A program made the translations under genes and the position numbers. Under the pieces are notes generated by a model. It did not search any database and was not told where the DNA came from. It saw only the letters and a program-made list of their open reading frames with translations. Shown in pieces: positions 18,073 to 26,422 of a stretch of 64,000 bases of DNA (positions are counted from its first letter, which is position 1; every line of letters starts with the position of its first letter). Origin of the DNA: Bog-473 sp963783965 (lineage in GTDB: Bacteria > Actinomycetota > Acidimicrobiia > Acidimicrobiales > RAAP-2); the NCBI GenBank assembly GCA_963783965.1, contig CAWAPQ010000014.1, positions 124,001 to 188,000 on the forward strand. Reading direction: 5' to 3'.

Positions 18073-20093
18073 GGTACCTGCTCGGTGATCCGCCCCACTG
18101 CGTCCTCGGTCGGTACGCCTTCTGGGACCCCGAAGTCACCGGGTAGCTGATCTGCGGGGCCGGTCTGCTTGAGCCGGACAATCAGGGTCTGCAATCGACG
18201 GCTCTGCTCGGCGAGCACGCCGTCGGGGTACTTGGCCGCGGAAATTGCTCCGAGCCCGAACCCGATTGAGAGGGCATAGGTGAGCCAACTCACGGAAGGC
18301 AGGTAGTAGGAAAAGAGGGCGTTCGGGAAGACCAGCGCGAGGCCCGCGATCAACGCCGCCGCCGTCGATCGCACCCCGATGGTTACGAGGACGGCGAGCC
18401 AGACCACGCCGGCAAAGGTAGCGAATTCGCTCGGTTGGAATGTGGTCTGTGCCATGGCGTAGAGCGCGCCACCGATCCCTGCGATCAGCGCCGCCAGTGA
18501 TCCGGCGATCACCTTCATCTGGACGACGCTGATACCTGACGTCCGGGCGCCTGCCTCGCTCCAGCGCGCTGCGTTCAGAGCCAGGCCGGTTGTGGACCGT
18601 CGGAAATTCACGATGAAGAGGGCGACGATCACGAACGCCACCAGACACAAATAGGTATATCCCAGGTCGGTCGAGGCGAAACCGGGCCGGTTCAACGTGA
18701 GGCCGATTCCTTGGTTCACGAAGGCGGGCAGGGTGAAGACGAGGTTTTCCATCAACAGCCCGAAGGTCAGCGTCACTAACGCGACGTACAGGTCGCCGAG
18801 CCTGATGCTCAAGAACCCGACAATCGCACCCATCGCCCCCGCGATCAGCCCACCCACCACGGCAGCGGCGAGGACGGGCCAGCCGTGGTTGTCGGCCAGT
18901 TGGGCGCACGTGATGGCGCCGACACCGGCGAACGTGATCTGACAGAGCCAGAGCATCCCGCCCTCGCCGATCACGAGGGTCCACGACAAGGCGATAACAC
19001 CCAGTGCCACGGCCGAGGGAAACAGACCGACCCAATAACTGCTGACGATCAGAGGCACGATGGCGACAACGCCGATAAGGAGCAGCGGACCCGAATACTT
19101 ACCGATGACGCCCAGCGACGCCGCCTCGACCACGCTGCTCGTCGATCCGGCGAGCTTGCTCTCGCCTTGTGGGCTGATGGCACGATCGAGCGCACCGCCC
19201 CATCCCTCAGTTTCACCGATCCGCTCGCGGCGGAATAATCCGTAGACCAAGAACAGCGCAACCACAATGAAGGGGATGGCGTCAATCAGTCCCGTGGTCC
19301 ACTGGCTGTTCGAAGGCAGATAACGCTGGATCAGCGACGTCGCTACGCCCATAAGGAGGCCGACGACGATTGCCACCGGTAGGTTGCGCAGCTTCGCCGC
19401 GACGACTGCGGCGAGTGAGGCTGCAACCAGGATCGTGAAGTTGGCGGGGTCGATTCCGTTGATCGGCGCGGCCAGCACACCGACCAAGCCTGCGAAGAAA
19501 GTACTGACCGCCCACACGCCGAGTGAGATCGCTGTGGGGTTGGTTCCCGACAGATCCGTCATCGCCGGTGAGTCGACCATGGCTCGGACCTTCAGACCTA
19601 CCTCGGTGTAGCGCAGCACGACGGCCCCGAGAACCATCGTCATGATCACGCAGATGTAGACCGCTATTTCGTTCTGGCTGACCGGCACGCCCAGGAACTG
19701 GTAGATGGCGTTCGGATCGGGCGCGAGTCCCGGCGCCTGCTCTATCGCCTCGTTCCCAAAGATCCATGTCGCCAGCGACGGGATGGCGACCAGGAGTCCG
19801 ATGGTCGCAACCACCTTGATGAGGGGAGCTGACAGTCGGAGAAAACGGAAGAGCACCAGGTACAGCACGATGCCCATGGCTGGCGCCGCGATCAACACTG
19901 ACACGACCGTCGCCTGCGCGATGCCCCAGTTCTGCTGCGTATGCAGGTAATAGAAAAGGCGAGCGATGAAGTACGCCATGGCACCAAACGCGAAGTTCAG
20001 GATGCCTGACGAGGTATACGTAATGACCAAACCCGCCGCGGCGATGGCATAGATCCCGCCCAGCACCAACCCGGCGATCACGAACTGCAGCAT
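18069..20093 (-). CDS. livHM: Fused LivH-LivM branched-chain-type permease
   Basis: At 674 residues this is about twice the length of a normal Liv permease. The N-terminal half (about 1-290) is LivH-like: GLVLGGIYAIAAAGLVITY, SGILNFAFGAMAYF and NPTAISLGVWAVSTFFAGL. A linker around 295-335 (ERIGETEGWGGALDRAISPQ) leads to a LivM-like half (about 335-640: VALGVIALSWTLVIGEGGM, TLTFGLLMENLVF, NFRRSTTGLALNAARWSEAG). Both halves are rich in membrane helices, so one polypeptide would supply the whole membrane channel. The start at ATG 20093 follows gcagg. It heads the operon and overlaps livG by four bases (ATGA). The hydrophobic or branched carboxylate substrate is inferred. Confidence 0.94.
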   Translation of the reverse strand: MLQFVIAGLVLGGIYAIAAAGLVITYTSSGILNFAFGAMAYFIARLFYYLHTQQNWGIAQATVVSVLIAAPAMGIVLYLVLFRFLRLSAPLIKVVATIGLLVAIPSLATWIFGNEAIEQAPGLAPDPNAIYQFLGVPVSQNEIAVYICVIMTMVLGAVVLRYTEVGLKVRAMVDSPAMTDLSGTNPTAISLGVWAVSTFFAGLVGVLAAPINGIDPANFTILVAASLAAVVAAKLRNLPVAIVVGLLMGVATSLIQRYLPSNSQWTTGLIDAIPFIVVALFLVYGLFRRERIGETEGWGGALDRAISPQGESKLAGSTSSVVEAASLGVIGKYSGPLLLIGVVAIVPLIVSSYWVGLFPSAVALGVIALSWTLVIGEGGMLWLCQITFAGVGAITCAQLADNHGWPVLAAAVVGGLIAGAMGAIVGFLSIRLGDLYVALVTLTFGLLMENLVFTLPAFVNQGIGLTLNRPGFASTDLGYTYLCLVAFVIVALFIVNFRRSTTGLALNAARWSEAGARTSGISVVQMKVIAGSLAALIAGIGGALYAMAQTTFQPSEFATFAGVVWLAVLVTIGVRSTAAALIAGLALVFPNALFSYYLPSVSWLTYALSIGFGLGAISAAKYPDGVLAEQSRRLQTLIVRLKQTGPADQLPGDFGVPEGVPTEDAVGRITEQVP

Positions 20094-20546
20094 CCTGCGG
20101 GACCCACCCCTTCTCTGCCGGCCGCATCAAAGTCGGCATTTCTGACATCGCCGTCCGCCCCGATACTAATGAGGCCTTGCTCGCCGTGCCCGAGGCGATG
20201 AACATCGTGGACCTCGACAGCGTCGCCCGTTTCGGGCGACGTCGTGGCTCGCCGTAGGGCGGTGGAGTCACGGTCCCACAACGGCATCAGCCAGGCGGCT
20301 CCACGTCGCCGAGCTCGCTGTCCGGAGGTGATCCTGCAGCGGTTCCGCCGTCGGTGCGCGCTCTCTTTGAAGAAGTGCGACTCTAGGTATGTCAGCGGCG
20401 CTGCACCCCCATGCGAGGCACCGCGGTCGTGCTTGGGGACTGCCGGTAGGGCCCGAGTTCGCCCTCATTCGGCGCTGCTCAGAACCGATGTCGTCAGCCA
20501 AGAGACGCGACCCGGCGCCGCCCAGGGTGACCACCCGAACCCTTGA

Positions 20547-20582
20547 CGCACATGGACAGGACTTTGGCGCACATGGACAGGA
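20547..20582. repeat. Tandem 15-bp direct repeat with 21-bp period
   Basis: CGCACATGGACAGGA occurs at 20547-20561 and again at 20568-20582, with six bases (CTTTGG) between. A spacing of two helical turns suits adjacent protein sites. Repeated short motifs at one end are also typical of IS21-family insertion sequences, so this could be a solitary IS end. No transposase or matching second end is in the window. Confidence 0.5.
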
Positions 20583-20638
20583 AGGAAGGAGCGTCACAGG
20601 CGCCAGCCTCCTCATGACTCGCATTCGAGCCACCCTGC

Positions 20639-20652
20639 GCGAAATATTTCGC
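20639..20652. promoter_or_regulatory. 14-bp AT-core palindrome
   Basis: GCGAAATATTTCGC is a perfect inverted repeat with an AT-rich centre, unusual in this GC-rich sequence. It lies 130 bases upstream of the GGDEF-EAL start and could be an operator. No direct evidence of binding exists. Confidence 0.35.
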
Positions 20653-20661
20653 AAACGCCGG

Positions 20662-20735
20662 GCCGGGGTTCACCCCGGCTTCATCACAGAGCCTGGGCTA
20701 CGCCCGGGCTCGTGACGACGGAGCCCACCTGGGCG
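20662..20735 (+). promoter_or_regulatory. Alternative RNA hairpins in the GGDEF-EAL leader
   Basis: Hairpin A pairs GCCGGGG with CCCCGGC around a four-base loop (20662-20679). Hairpin B pairs AGCCTGGGC with GCCCGGGCT around a three-base loop, with one G-U pair (20690-20710). The right arm of B can instead pair downstream: CGCCC with GGGCG and GGGCTC with GAGCCC (20701-20735). B and this third structure exclude each other, as in attenuators or riboswitches. No U-tract follows, and I cannot match it to a known riboswitch class. Confidence 0.4.
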
Positions 20736-20782
20736 CAGTGAAGGGCGAAGGAGGCCAGCCGTACAGCTGATTCCATCCGGAA

Positions 20783-23218
20783 ATGGGCGTCGCCAGACCG
20801 CCCTGCTACCGAACTGCAACAACTGGCCGCACTTCCTGGTCAAGCGTGGCCGTTGAAACGCCGATTTCACCCTGTGATGTCCCGGACGGAGAGCGTGGAG
20901 ACCCCACGAAACAATGCCCTTTGGCCGCGCCCAATTTCGCGCTTCTTCTCTTTCTCGGCGTGATGGCGTTCCTCGTCCTCACGGTCGTCAGGCTCCTGAC
21001 CTGGCACGGCGGCCAAGTGGGACAACAGATCGACAACCAGCTGATCAGCGCCTTCGAGACGGCCCTGGCGCTGGGGTGCCTCGGGTGGGCGCTCCTCGAC
21101 AGACCGAGGCGCGGGGTGGCAGGTGCCCTTGGGGCAAGTCTGCTCGCCTGGGTTCTCGGCGACTTCGTGTGGGGCCTGGCGTCATCGCGCTCGACCCCAT
21201 CGGCCGCCGACGGCTTGTCCCTTCTCTTCTACCCTCTGGCCTTGCTGGCGCTGGTCGTGCTGGCGCGCTCGGAGGTGGGACAGGTACGACCGAGCACCTG
21301 GCTCAACGGCGCCATCGCGACTCTGGGTGCTGCGGCCATCTGTAGCGCCTTCGTGCTCGACGCTTCGTTGGGTGGGACGGCGTCGGTTGCCATGAGGCTG
21401 ACCTACTCCCTCGCTGGCCTCGCTCTGTTCGCTTTGGCTCTCGGGCTGGTCGTCATGGTGCCGCGCTCTCCGGCCCGCGCCCTTCTCTTCGCCGGCGGCT
21501 GCGGGCTCATGACGATTGGCACCGTTATCCACCTGCATCAGACCTCACTGAATCCGCTGCAGGTCGGACCACCTCTCGCCTTGCTCTGGCCATTGGGCAT
21601 GCTCGGGATGACCGGTTCTATCTGGCTTGGCTCCCCCGCACACGCACGATCGCCGGTCGTCGAAAGGACGCCACGCGTCGTCATCCTCACGATCACGTTG
21701 CTGTCGTGCATCGCGATCCTGGTGCTGGGCAACGTGCAGCGCGTGAGCCCAATTGCCCTCGGACTCGCTGGAGCCACCCTTCTTGTTGCCGGCATCCGGC
21801 TGGCCGTCTCCCTGCGCGAGCAGCGGGCCCTCAACGCTTCCCGCCACCACCAAGCCGTGACCGATGAGCTCACGGGACTCGGAAATCGTCGACAACTCCT
21901 CGACGAGCTCGACCGGGCCTTGGCCGCGCTGTCCGCCGGCGGAACTCAAGCTGGCGGGCTGGCCCTCCTGCTTATCGACCTCGATCACTTCAAGGAGATC
22001 AACGACTCGTTCGGGCACCAGACCGGGGACGAGTTGCTCCGCCAGATCGGCCCGCGTATCCGCCAGGTTGTCCGTCGCAACGATCTGGTGGCCCGCCTGG
22101 GCGGCGACGAGTTCGCCGTCCTTCTCCACGGGGCCGATGCCTTCAAGGCCACGACCGTGGCTCGACGCATCACCACACTGCTCGAACAGCCGATTGACGT
22201 CAGCACTGCCAGTCTGCACGTCGGCGCAAGCATTGGCGTCGCGCTGGCCCCGGAACACGCTCTGAATGCCGCCGATCTGATCCATTGTGCGGACATCGCG
22301 ATGTACAGAGCCAAGAGGGAGCGCGGATCCTTCGACGTCTATGAAGCGGCACTCGACAACGAGGCTGATCGCTTCGCGCTCATCGAGGATCTGCGGGTGG
22401 CCATGGAGAACGGCTCCCTGGCGCTGCACTATCAGCCTCAGATCGACCTGCGAACGGGTGAGGTGATCACCGTCGAGGCCCTCCTCCGATGGCCCCACCC
22501 GACGCTCGGCCCCATCCCGCCTGAGCACCTCCTGGCTCTGGCGGAGGAAAGTGGGCTCATCCACACGCTCGCCGCCTGGGTGTTCGCCGAAGCGATCGCC
22601 GAATGTGCCCAGTGGTGGCACGACGGCCATCGGGCCGCGGTCGCGGTCAACCTCCTGGCCACCGACCTCCTGGACTCCTCCCTGTCGCGGCGAGTGGGAG
22701 ACCTCCTCGAGGGCGCCGGATTGCCCACCAAAGCGCTTGTGCTCGAGATCACCGAGGGGATGGTCGTCGCCGACTTGACCAGGTCGAAAAGGGTCATTCA
22801 GAGCCTGACGGACTCTGGCATTCTGGTCTCCATCGACGACTTCGGCACCGGGTTCACCTCCATCTCCCACTTGAACGACCTGGCCGTCGGCGAGCTCAAG
22901 CTGGACCGCACCTTCACGTCGAGCCTGCAGGTGGCGGAGATGGGCGGTCGGGACGAGGGCATCGTCCGATCCATCATCGATCTCGGTCACGCGCTCGGGC
23001 TTCGGGTCGTGGCCGAGGGGATCGAGCGGCTCGAATTCGTCAGTGTCCTGGCTGCGCTCGGGTGCGACGGAGGCCAGGGCTATGCCATTCAGGCCCCATG
23101 TCCGGCGAGCCAGATCGATTTCGCCGGGTTGCGGCGCCGGCCCGGGACGAACCCTGCGCACGTACCCGGCAATCCGGCGGCGGCGTTCAGTTCGGTACCC
23201 GACCCACCTTCTCGCTGA
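20783..23218 (+). CDS. Membrane GGDEF-EAL cyclic-di-GMP enzyme
   Basis: This 811-residue signalling protein has about eight hydrophobic segments (roughly 50-345), then a GGDEF domain (about 360-520) and an EAL domain (about 530-785). GGDEF is intact at 440-444 with an upstream RxxD inhibitory site (RRND), so diguanylate cyclase activity is expected. The EAL motif at 565-567 (EALLRW) and the later residues N (AVNLLA), E (LEITEG), DD (SIDDFGTGF), K (ELKLDR), E (VAEGIE) and Q (GGQGYAIQ) are all present, so phosphodiesterase activity is also expected. The start is uncertain: ATG 20783 follows an in-frame stop at 20768, and GTG 20846 is an alternative. It is the only obvious signalling gene in the window. 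Confidence 0.95.
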   Translation: MGVARPPCYRTATTGRTSWSSVAVETPISPCDVPDGERGDPTKQCPLAAPNFALLLFLGVMAFLVLTVVRLLTWHGGQVGQQIDNQLISAFETALALGCLGWALLDRPRRGVAGALGASLLAWVLGDFVWGLASSRSTPSAADGLSLLFYPLALLALVVLARSEVGQVRPSTWLNGAIATLGAAAICSAFVLDASLGGTASVAMRLTYSLAGLALFALALGLVVMVPRSPARALLFAGGCGLMTIGTVIHLHQTSLNPLQVGPPLALLWPLGMLGMTGSIWLGSPAHARSPVVERTPRVVILTITLLSCIAILVLGNVQRVSPIALGLAGATLLVAGIRLAVSLREQRALNASRHHQAVTDELTGLGNRRQLLDELDRALAALSAGGTQAGGLALLLIDLDHFKEINDSFGHQTGDELLRQIGPRIRQVVRRNDLVARLGGDEFAVLLHGADAFKATTVARRITTLLEQPIDVSTASLHVGASIGVALAPEHALNAADLIHCADIAMYRAKRERGSFDVYEAALDNEADRFALIEDLRVAMENGSLALHYQPQIDLRTGEVITVEALLRWPHPTLGPIPPEHLLALAEESGLIHTLAAWVFAEAIAECAQWWHDGHRAAVAVNLLATDLLDSSLSRRVGDLLEGAGLPTKALVLEITEGMVVADLTRSKRVIQSLTDSGILVSIDDFGTGFTSISHLNDLAVGELKLDRTFTSSLQVAEMGGRDEGIVRSIIDLGHALGLRVVAEGIERLEFVSVLAALGCDGGQGYAIQAPCPASQIDFAGLRRRPGTNPAHVPGNPAAAFSSVPDPPSR

Positions 23219-23382
23219 CTCCGTCGATCCCGGCGAGACCCGGCGGCAGAGGGTGATGGCGAGACCACGGAGCACCTTGTGGGAGGCGTGCGGCACACAC
23301 GGCCGCGGATCAGGCTTCCCATTCTTTCGCGGGACTCGAAGTTCCCCCCATGAGAAAGTCTGACACCGGAAAAGGAGAATCC

Positions 23383-23835
23383 ATGAGCGACTTCCAAATT
23401 GCGAATCCCGTCAAGACACATCGTCACATCGGCCAGGCGATCAGTCTTCACGGCTTGCGGACCGAGGTCCAAAGAGCCGATGGCATCAACGCCAAGATTG
23501 CCGTCTTCCTGACGAACCTCGTCGGGTCGATGTGGTGCGCCTACGCGTTCGCGCTCCTCGCACTCATCGGACTACGACCGGCACTGAAGCCCGGCGGAGA
23601 AGGACTCATCGCATGGATCGCCCAAACCTTCCTGCAGTTGGTTCTCTTGTCCGTCATCATGGTGGGCCAAAATGTCCAGAGTGTGGCCAGCGATATCCGG
23701 TCACAACACACCTACGACGACACGGTGCAGATACTGGACCGACTCGACATCCACACCAAAGGTGGTCTCAAGGACCTCGCCGACGTGATCGACCGCCTGG
23801 AGGCGACTCTGAAGCAGCAGGGCGGGCGCTCGTAG
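23383..23835 (+). CDS. DUF1003-like two-helix membrane protein
   Basis: This 150-residue protein starts at ATG 23383, with aaaggagaa at good distance. It resembles the DUF1003 family: INAKIAVFLTNLVGSMW leads into a first transmembrane helix, a short loop (LRPALKPGGEG), a second helix (TFLQLVLLSVIMVGQN) and the characteristic cytosolic stretch QNVQSVASDIRSQHTYDD. A C-terminal helical tail (LKDLADVIDRLEATLKQQ) may form a coiled coil. The function of DUF1003 proteins is not established. It stands between the GGDEF-EAL gene and the VOC gene on the same strand. Confidence 0.8.
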   Translation: MSDFQIANPVKTHRHIGQAISLHGLRTEVQRADGINAKIAVFLTNLVGSMWCAYAFALLALIGLRPALKPGGEGLIAWIAQTFLQLVLLSVIMVGQNVQSVASDIRSQHTYDDTVQILDRLDIHTKGGLKDLADVIDRLEATLKQQGGRS

Positions 23836-23959
23836 GGCGAGGAGGAAACCGCCCTCGTTGAACCGTCCCAAGCCGGCGTGAGAATTGCGGTGGCTCCCAC
23901 GGGAGACGGGTGCTGCCCGATGGTCCACAATGGATCGGGACCTGGAAGAAGGAGGCGCC

Positions 23960-24328
23960 ATGGGGATATTCCTCAACCACACCATCGTCACGGTCGACGA
24001 CAAACGGGTTTCTGCCACGTTTCTTTCCGAGATCCTCGGACTCGCTCCGCCAAAGCCGTTCGGGCCGTTCATGTGCGTCGAGACGGACAATGGCGTCAGT
24101 CTCGACTACGACGACCGAGGTGGTTCCGAACCCCAGCACTACGCATTCCTCGTCTCCGAAGAGGAGTTCGACGCCATCTTCGCCCGCGTCACGGGGCGCG
24201 GCCTGACGTATTGGGCGGACCCTGGGCACACCCAACCGAACCGGATCAACGGACATGGACGCGGCTTCTATTTCGAGGACCCGTCCGGCCACAACATGGA
24301 GGTCCTGACCCGGGCCTACGGCAGCTGA
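23960..24328 (+). CDS. VOC (glyoxalase/bleomycin-resistance fold) protein
   Basis: This 122-residue vicinal-oxygen-chelate fold protein starts at ATG 23960 after ggaagaaggagg. It has two babbb modules: HTIVTVDDKRVSATFLSEIL (metal-ligand His near 7) and, after the mid-point, HYAFLVSEEEFDAIFARV with GRGFYFEDPSGHNMEVLT (His and Glu ligands). The length fits single-domain metalloenzymes such as glyoxalase I-like or extradiol dioxygenase-like proteins. The substrate is unknown. It converges with the sulfotransferase gene. Confidence 0.88.
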   Translation: MGIFLNHTIVTVDDKRVSATFLSEILGLAPPKPFGPFMCVETDNGVSLDYDDRGGSEPQHYAFLVSEEEFDAIFARVTGRGLTYWADPGHTQPNRINGHGRGFYFEDPSGHNMEVLTRAYGS

Positions 24329-24362
24329 TCCGGCCCGCGGGCGTCCCGCCGATACAGAGGCG

Positions 24363-25515
24363 TCAGCCCTCCATGGTGACGTCGAAGCGGTCGTAGTAGA
24401 AGGCGAATTGCTCGCGGATGGACGCCGGATGCAATCCGAACGTCTCCGCCTTGTAGCTGTGCGGCCCAGAGTGCTCCTTCGAGCTCTCCGCCCACCAGTC
24501 CCGCATGCGCTGAGCGGCATCGTCACTGAGATCGTCGCCCAGTTCGTCGTACAAGTGCGCCACCGCTCCCATCGGATCGCGCTGGACCTCCTTGAACGAG
24601 ACATCGAAGAACCGACTCTCGTTCCCGCTGTCACGAAAGGCGATGAGACGCTGCAGCGAGTACCGCCATAGTTCGAAATTGTGCGCGCCGATCGCCAAGG
24701 GATCAGGATGATCCGTCAGCACGTTCGACAGCGCCTCGAAGACCGCGCACACCGATGGCAGCACCTTTCCCACGTCGCGGTGCGTCATGACGAATCGTGC
24801 GTCAGGGTAGACCCGGTCGAGCGCGTCGATCGAGTGCATGTGCGCCGGCGTCTTCAGCCACCAGCGCTCGGGCGGGCAGCGCCACTGCAGCAGCTGCAAC
24901 ACCCGGCGGTGATAGCGATAGGCCGGCTCCATGTCGCAGGAGAGCAGCCACGAACTGTAGGTCGGAATGCGGGCCATGCCCTCGAAGAGCTGCGACCGGA
25001 AGTCGAGCGCCATGATCAGGATGCACTCCTGTGGGCCAGAGGCGGAAGTGGGCAGCATGCCGACGAAGTCGGGGAACATCTCGTTCACCATGTCGATGCC
25101 GGCCTGCGTCTCGGCGATGCGGGGATCGCTGTGCTCGGTCGCCGTCTCCGGGGGCGGACAGGGACTCCCTGCCTCCCACGTGCGCAACGACCGCCTCGCC
25201 GTGTCGCTGGCGAGGAGGAAACTCAACGCCGTCGACCCGGTTCGGGGCAGTCCGAGCCCGAACAACGGAGCCACGATCTCCTGCTCTTCGATCTCGGGGT
25301 GACGGGCGTACCAGTGCTCCACCTGGAGCCTGTTGACCAGCAAGCCGACGATCTGGTCGACCATGGCGCTCTTGCCCAATTCGTTGAGCGCCGACTCCGC
25401 GCTCGAGCGAGCCCACCAGGACTTCAAGACCTTCTCGCCAGGTGTCCCCACCGAAATCGTCTGATCCCGCCCGCCCGACGGCGGCCTCCACGAGTTGGTC
25501 AACCTGTAGCTCCAT
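24363..25515 (-). pseudogene. Sulfotransferase-family protein split by an apparent +1 frameshift
   Basis: The main frame (up to about 25395) holds the sulfotransferase core: GLGLPRTGSTALSFLLA for the 5'-phosphosulfate loop, WWLKTPAHMHSIDAL and PDARFVMTHRDVGKVLPSV for the 3'-phosphate site. The natural N-terminus is in another frame, starting at ATG 25515 with MELQVDQLVEAA and SDDFGGDTWREGLEVLVGSLER. Deleting one C of the CC at 25397-25398 (plus strand) joins them as SLER-ESALNELGKSAM, giving 383 residues, and the observed length (1153) is one above a multiple of three. Relatives transfer sulfate from PAPS to alcohols or amines. Sequencing error and true mutation are both possible. Confidence 0.88.
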
Positions 25516-25592
25516 GGCCCCCAGTCCCCCCGTCGCCGACGTGCGCAGCGGCGCGCAACCGACCTTACGGGACCAGGTGACTCATTTCCGAA

Positions 25593-26195
25593 TCACCGAG
25601 TGGGACGGGGAAAGTCTCGGAGCCGGTCATACACGGTGATCAGTCGGGAGAGGATCGGTGCCCGCTCCCACCACCGGGGCCCGTCGGGATGGAGGTTGGT
25701 CGGCGCGTGCGCTGCGAGGTGTCCGGCCGACTTGAGATCGTCTTGGCGGCAGGCTGCCTTGAGCACACCCTCGAGCTCGGGGAGCCCGACGTCGAGCTCC
25801 CATTCGATTTCGGTACCCACCACCTGCATGAGCCCCTCCATCTCGCCGTCGAAGTCCTGGCCCACCCTGAGGTTGATGCCCTGCACGCCCCGCGACATCT
25901 TCTCGACCCGATTGAGGTGGGGACGGTGTTCTTTCATGGCTCCGGCAAAGTGGTCCGACACGTCGCGCAGACCCGGATCGTGCGACGCGACCTCACTCAC
26001 GTCGACCAGAGCGGCCTCGCGCGTGGCGAGGTGCCGTATCGCCTGCTTTGCAATGTCCCCGTACTCGGAGCGCTCCACGACCGACGAGCCTCTCGCTCCC
26101 CTGAGTGCGGTGAACAACTGCCGCAACTTCAGATCCTCGGCTTCCAGGAGATCGATGGCGGTTCCTTCCCTGGCGCGATGTTTCACGGCGGCCAC
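25593..26195 (-). CDS. Hemerythrin-like (HHE) domain protein
   Basis: This 200-residue, mostly helical protein starts at GTG 26195 after ggaggg. It shows the spaced His/Glu pattern of HHE cation-binding domains: AIDLLEAEDLKLRQLFTAL, AIRHLATREAALV, then DHFAGAMKEHRPHLNRVE. Such proteins bind a di-iron centre and are linked to oxygen, nitric oxide or peroxide handling. The C-terminal half (EWELDVGLPELEGVLKAA onward) continues helical and ends Arg/Pro-rich. It is two bases after the 46-residue membrane peptide, so the pair is almost certainly co-translated. Confidence 0.8.
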   Translation of the reverse strand: MAAVKHRAREGTAIDLLEAEDLKLRQLFTALRGARGSSVVERSEYGDIAKQAIRHLATREAALVDVSEVASHDPGLRDVSDHFAGAMKEHRPHLNRVEKMSRGVQGINLRVGQDFDGEMEGLMQVVGTEIEWELDVGLPELEGVLKAACRQDDLKSAGHLAAHAPTNLHPDGPRWWERAPILSRLITVYDRLRDFPRPTR

Positions 26196-26197
26196 GG

Positions 26198-26338
26198 TCA
26201 GATCCCTCCTTCGACTCCCGTCGCCGGCTGGACCATCGGCGCCGCGCCCGACGTCCGTTGATGACGCAACCCGACGATCAATGCACCCACAACCACCAGG
26301 AGCGTCCCGATTCCAAGCGCACGCAGTCTGATCGACAT
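26198..26338 (-). CDS. 46-residue single-helix membrane peptide
   Basis: The short frame runs from ATG 26336-26338 to TGA 26198-26200, with gggaggtgg upstream at proper spacing. The peptide starts MSIRLRALGIG, has one hydrophobic helix (TLLVVVGALIVGL) and ends with RHQRTSGAAPMVQPATGVEGGI. The basic-hydrophobic-polar order suggests an N-in single-pass protein. Its stop lies two bases before the hemerythrin-like start. I do not recognise a family; the ribosome site and coupling are the main support. Confidence 0.6.
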   Translation of the reverse strand: MSIRLRALGIGTLLVVVGALIVGLRHQRTSGAAPMVQPATGVEGGI

Positions 26339-26422
26339 TCCGATGCCACCTCCCGCATTCAGTTCTTCGTCAAAGGAATACCCATGGGAGGAAAGCAGAA
26401 ACCGCGCTCACCATGAACCGCC

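Larger units (their letters stand above)
20094..20782. other. Gene-free junction region upstream of the GGDEF-EAL gene
   Basis: These 689 bases lie between the start of livHM (minus) and the GGDEF-EAL gene (plus). Several short frames exist but their peptides are low-complexity (Arg/Pro-rich) and lack ribosome sites. Supported content is the tandem repeat at 20547-20582, the palindrome at 20639-20652 and the hairpin set at 20662-20735. A purine-rich aaggagg at 20748-20754 has no suitable start codon at normal distance. The visible change in base composition between the left block and the rest falls around here. Confidence 0.55.

Noticed and set aside
20268..20715. Frames of 108-128 codons on both strands in the junction region
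   Set aside because: Their peptides are largely products of the tandem repeat and hairpins, with no domain and no Shine-Dalgarno site.
21545..23296. 583-codon open frame on the minus strand
   Set aside because: It lies antisense to the GGDEF-EAL gene, which has intact motifs; the translated product is low-complexity and frame-shadow-like, as expected in high-GC DNA.
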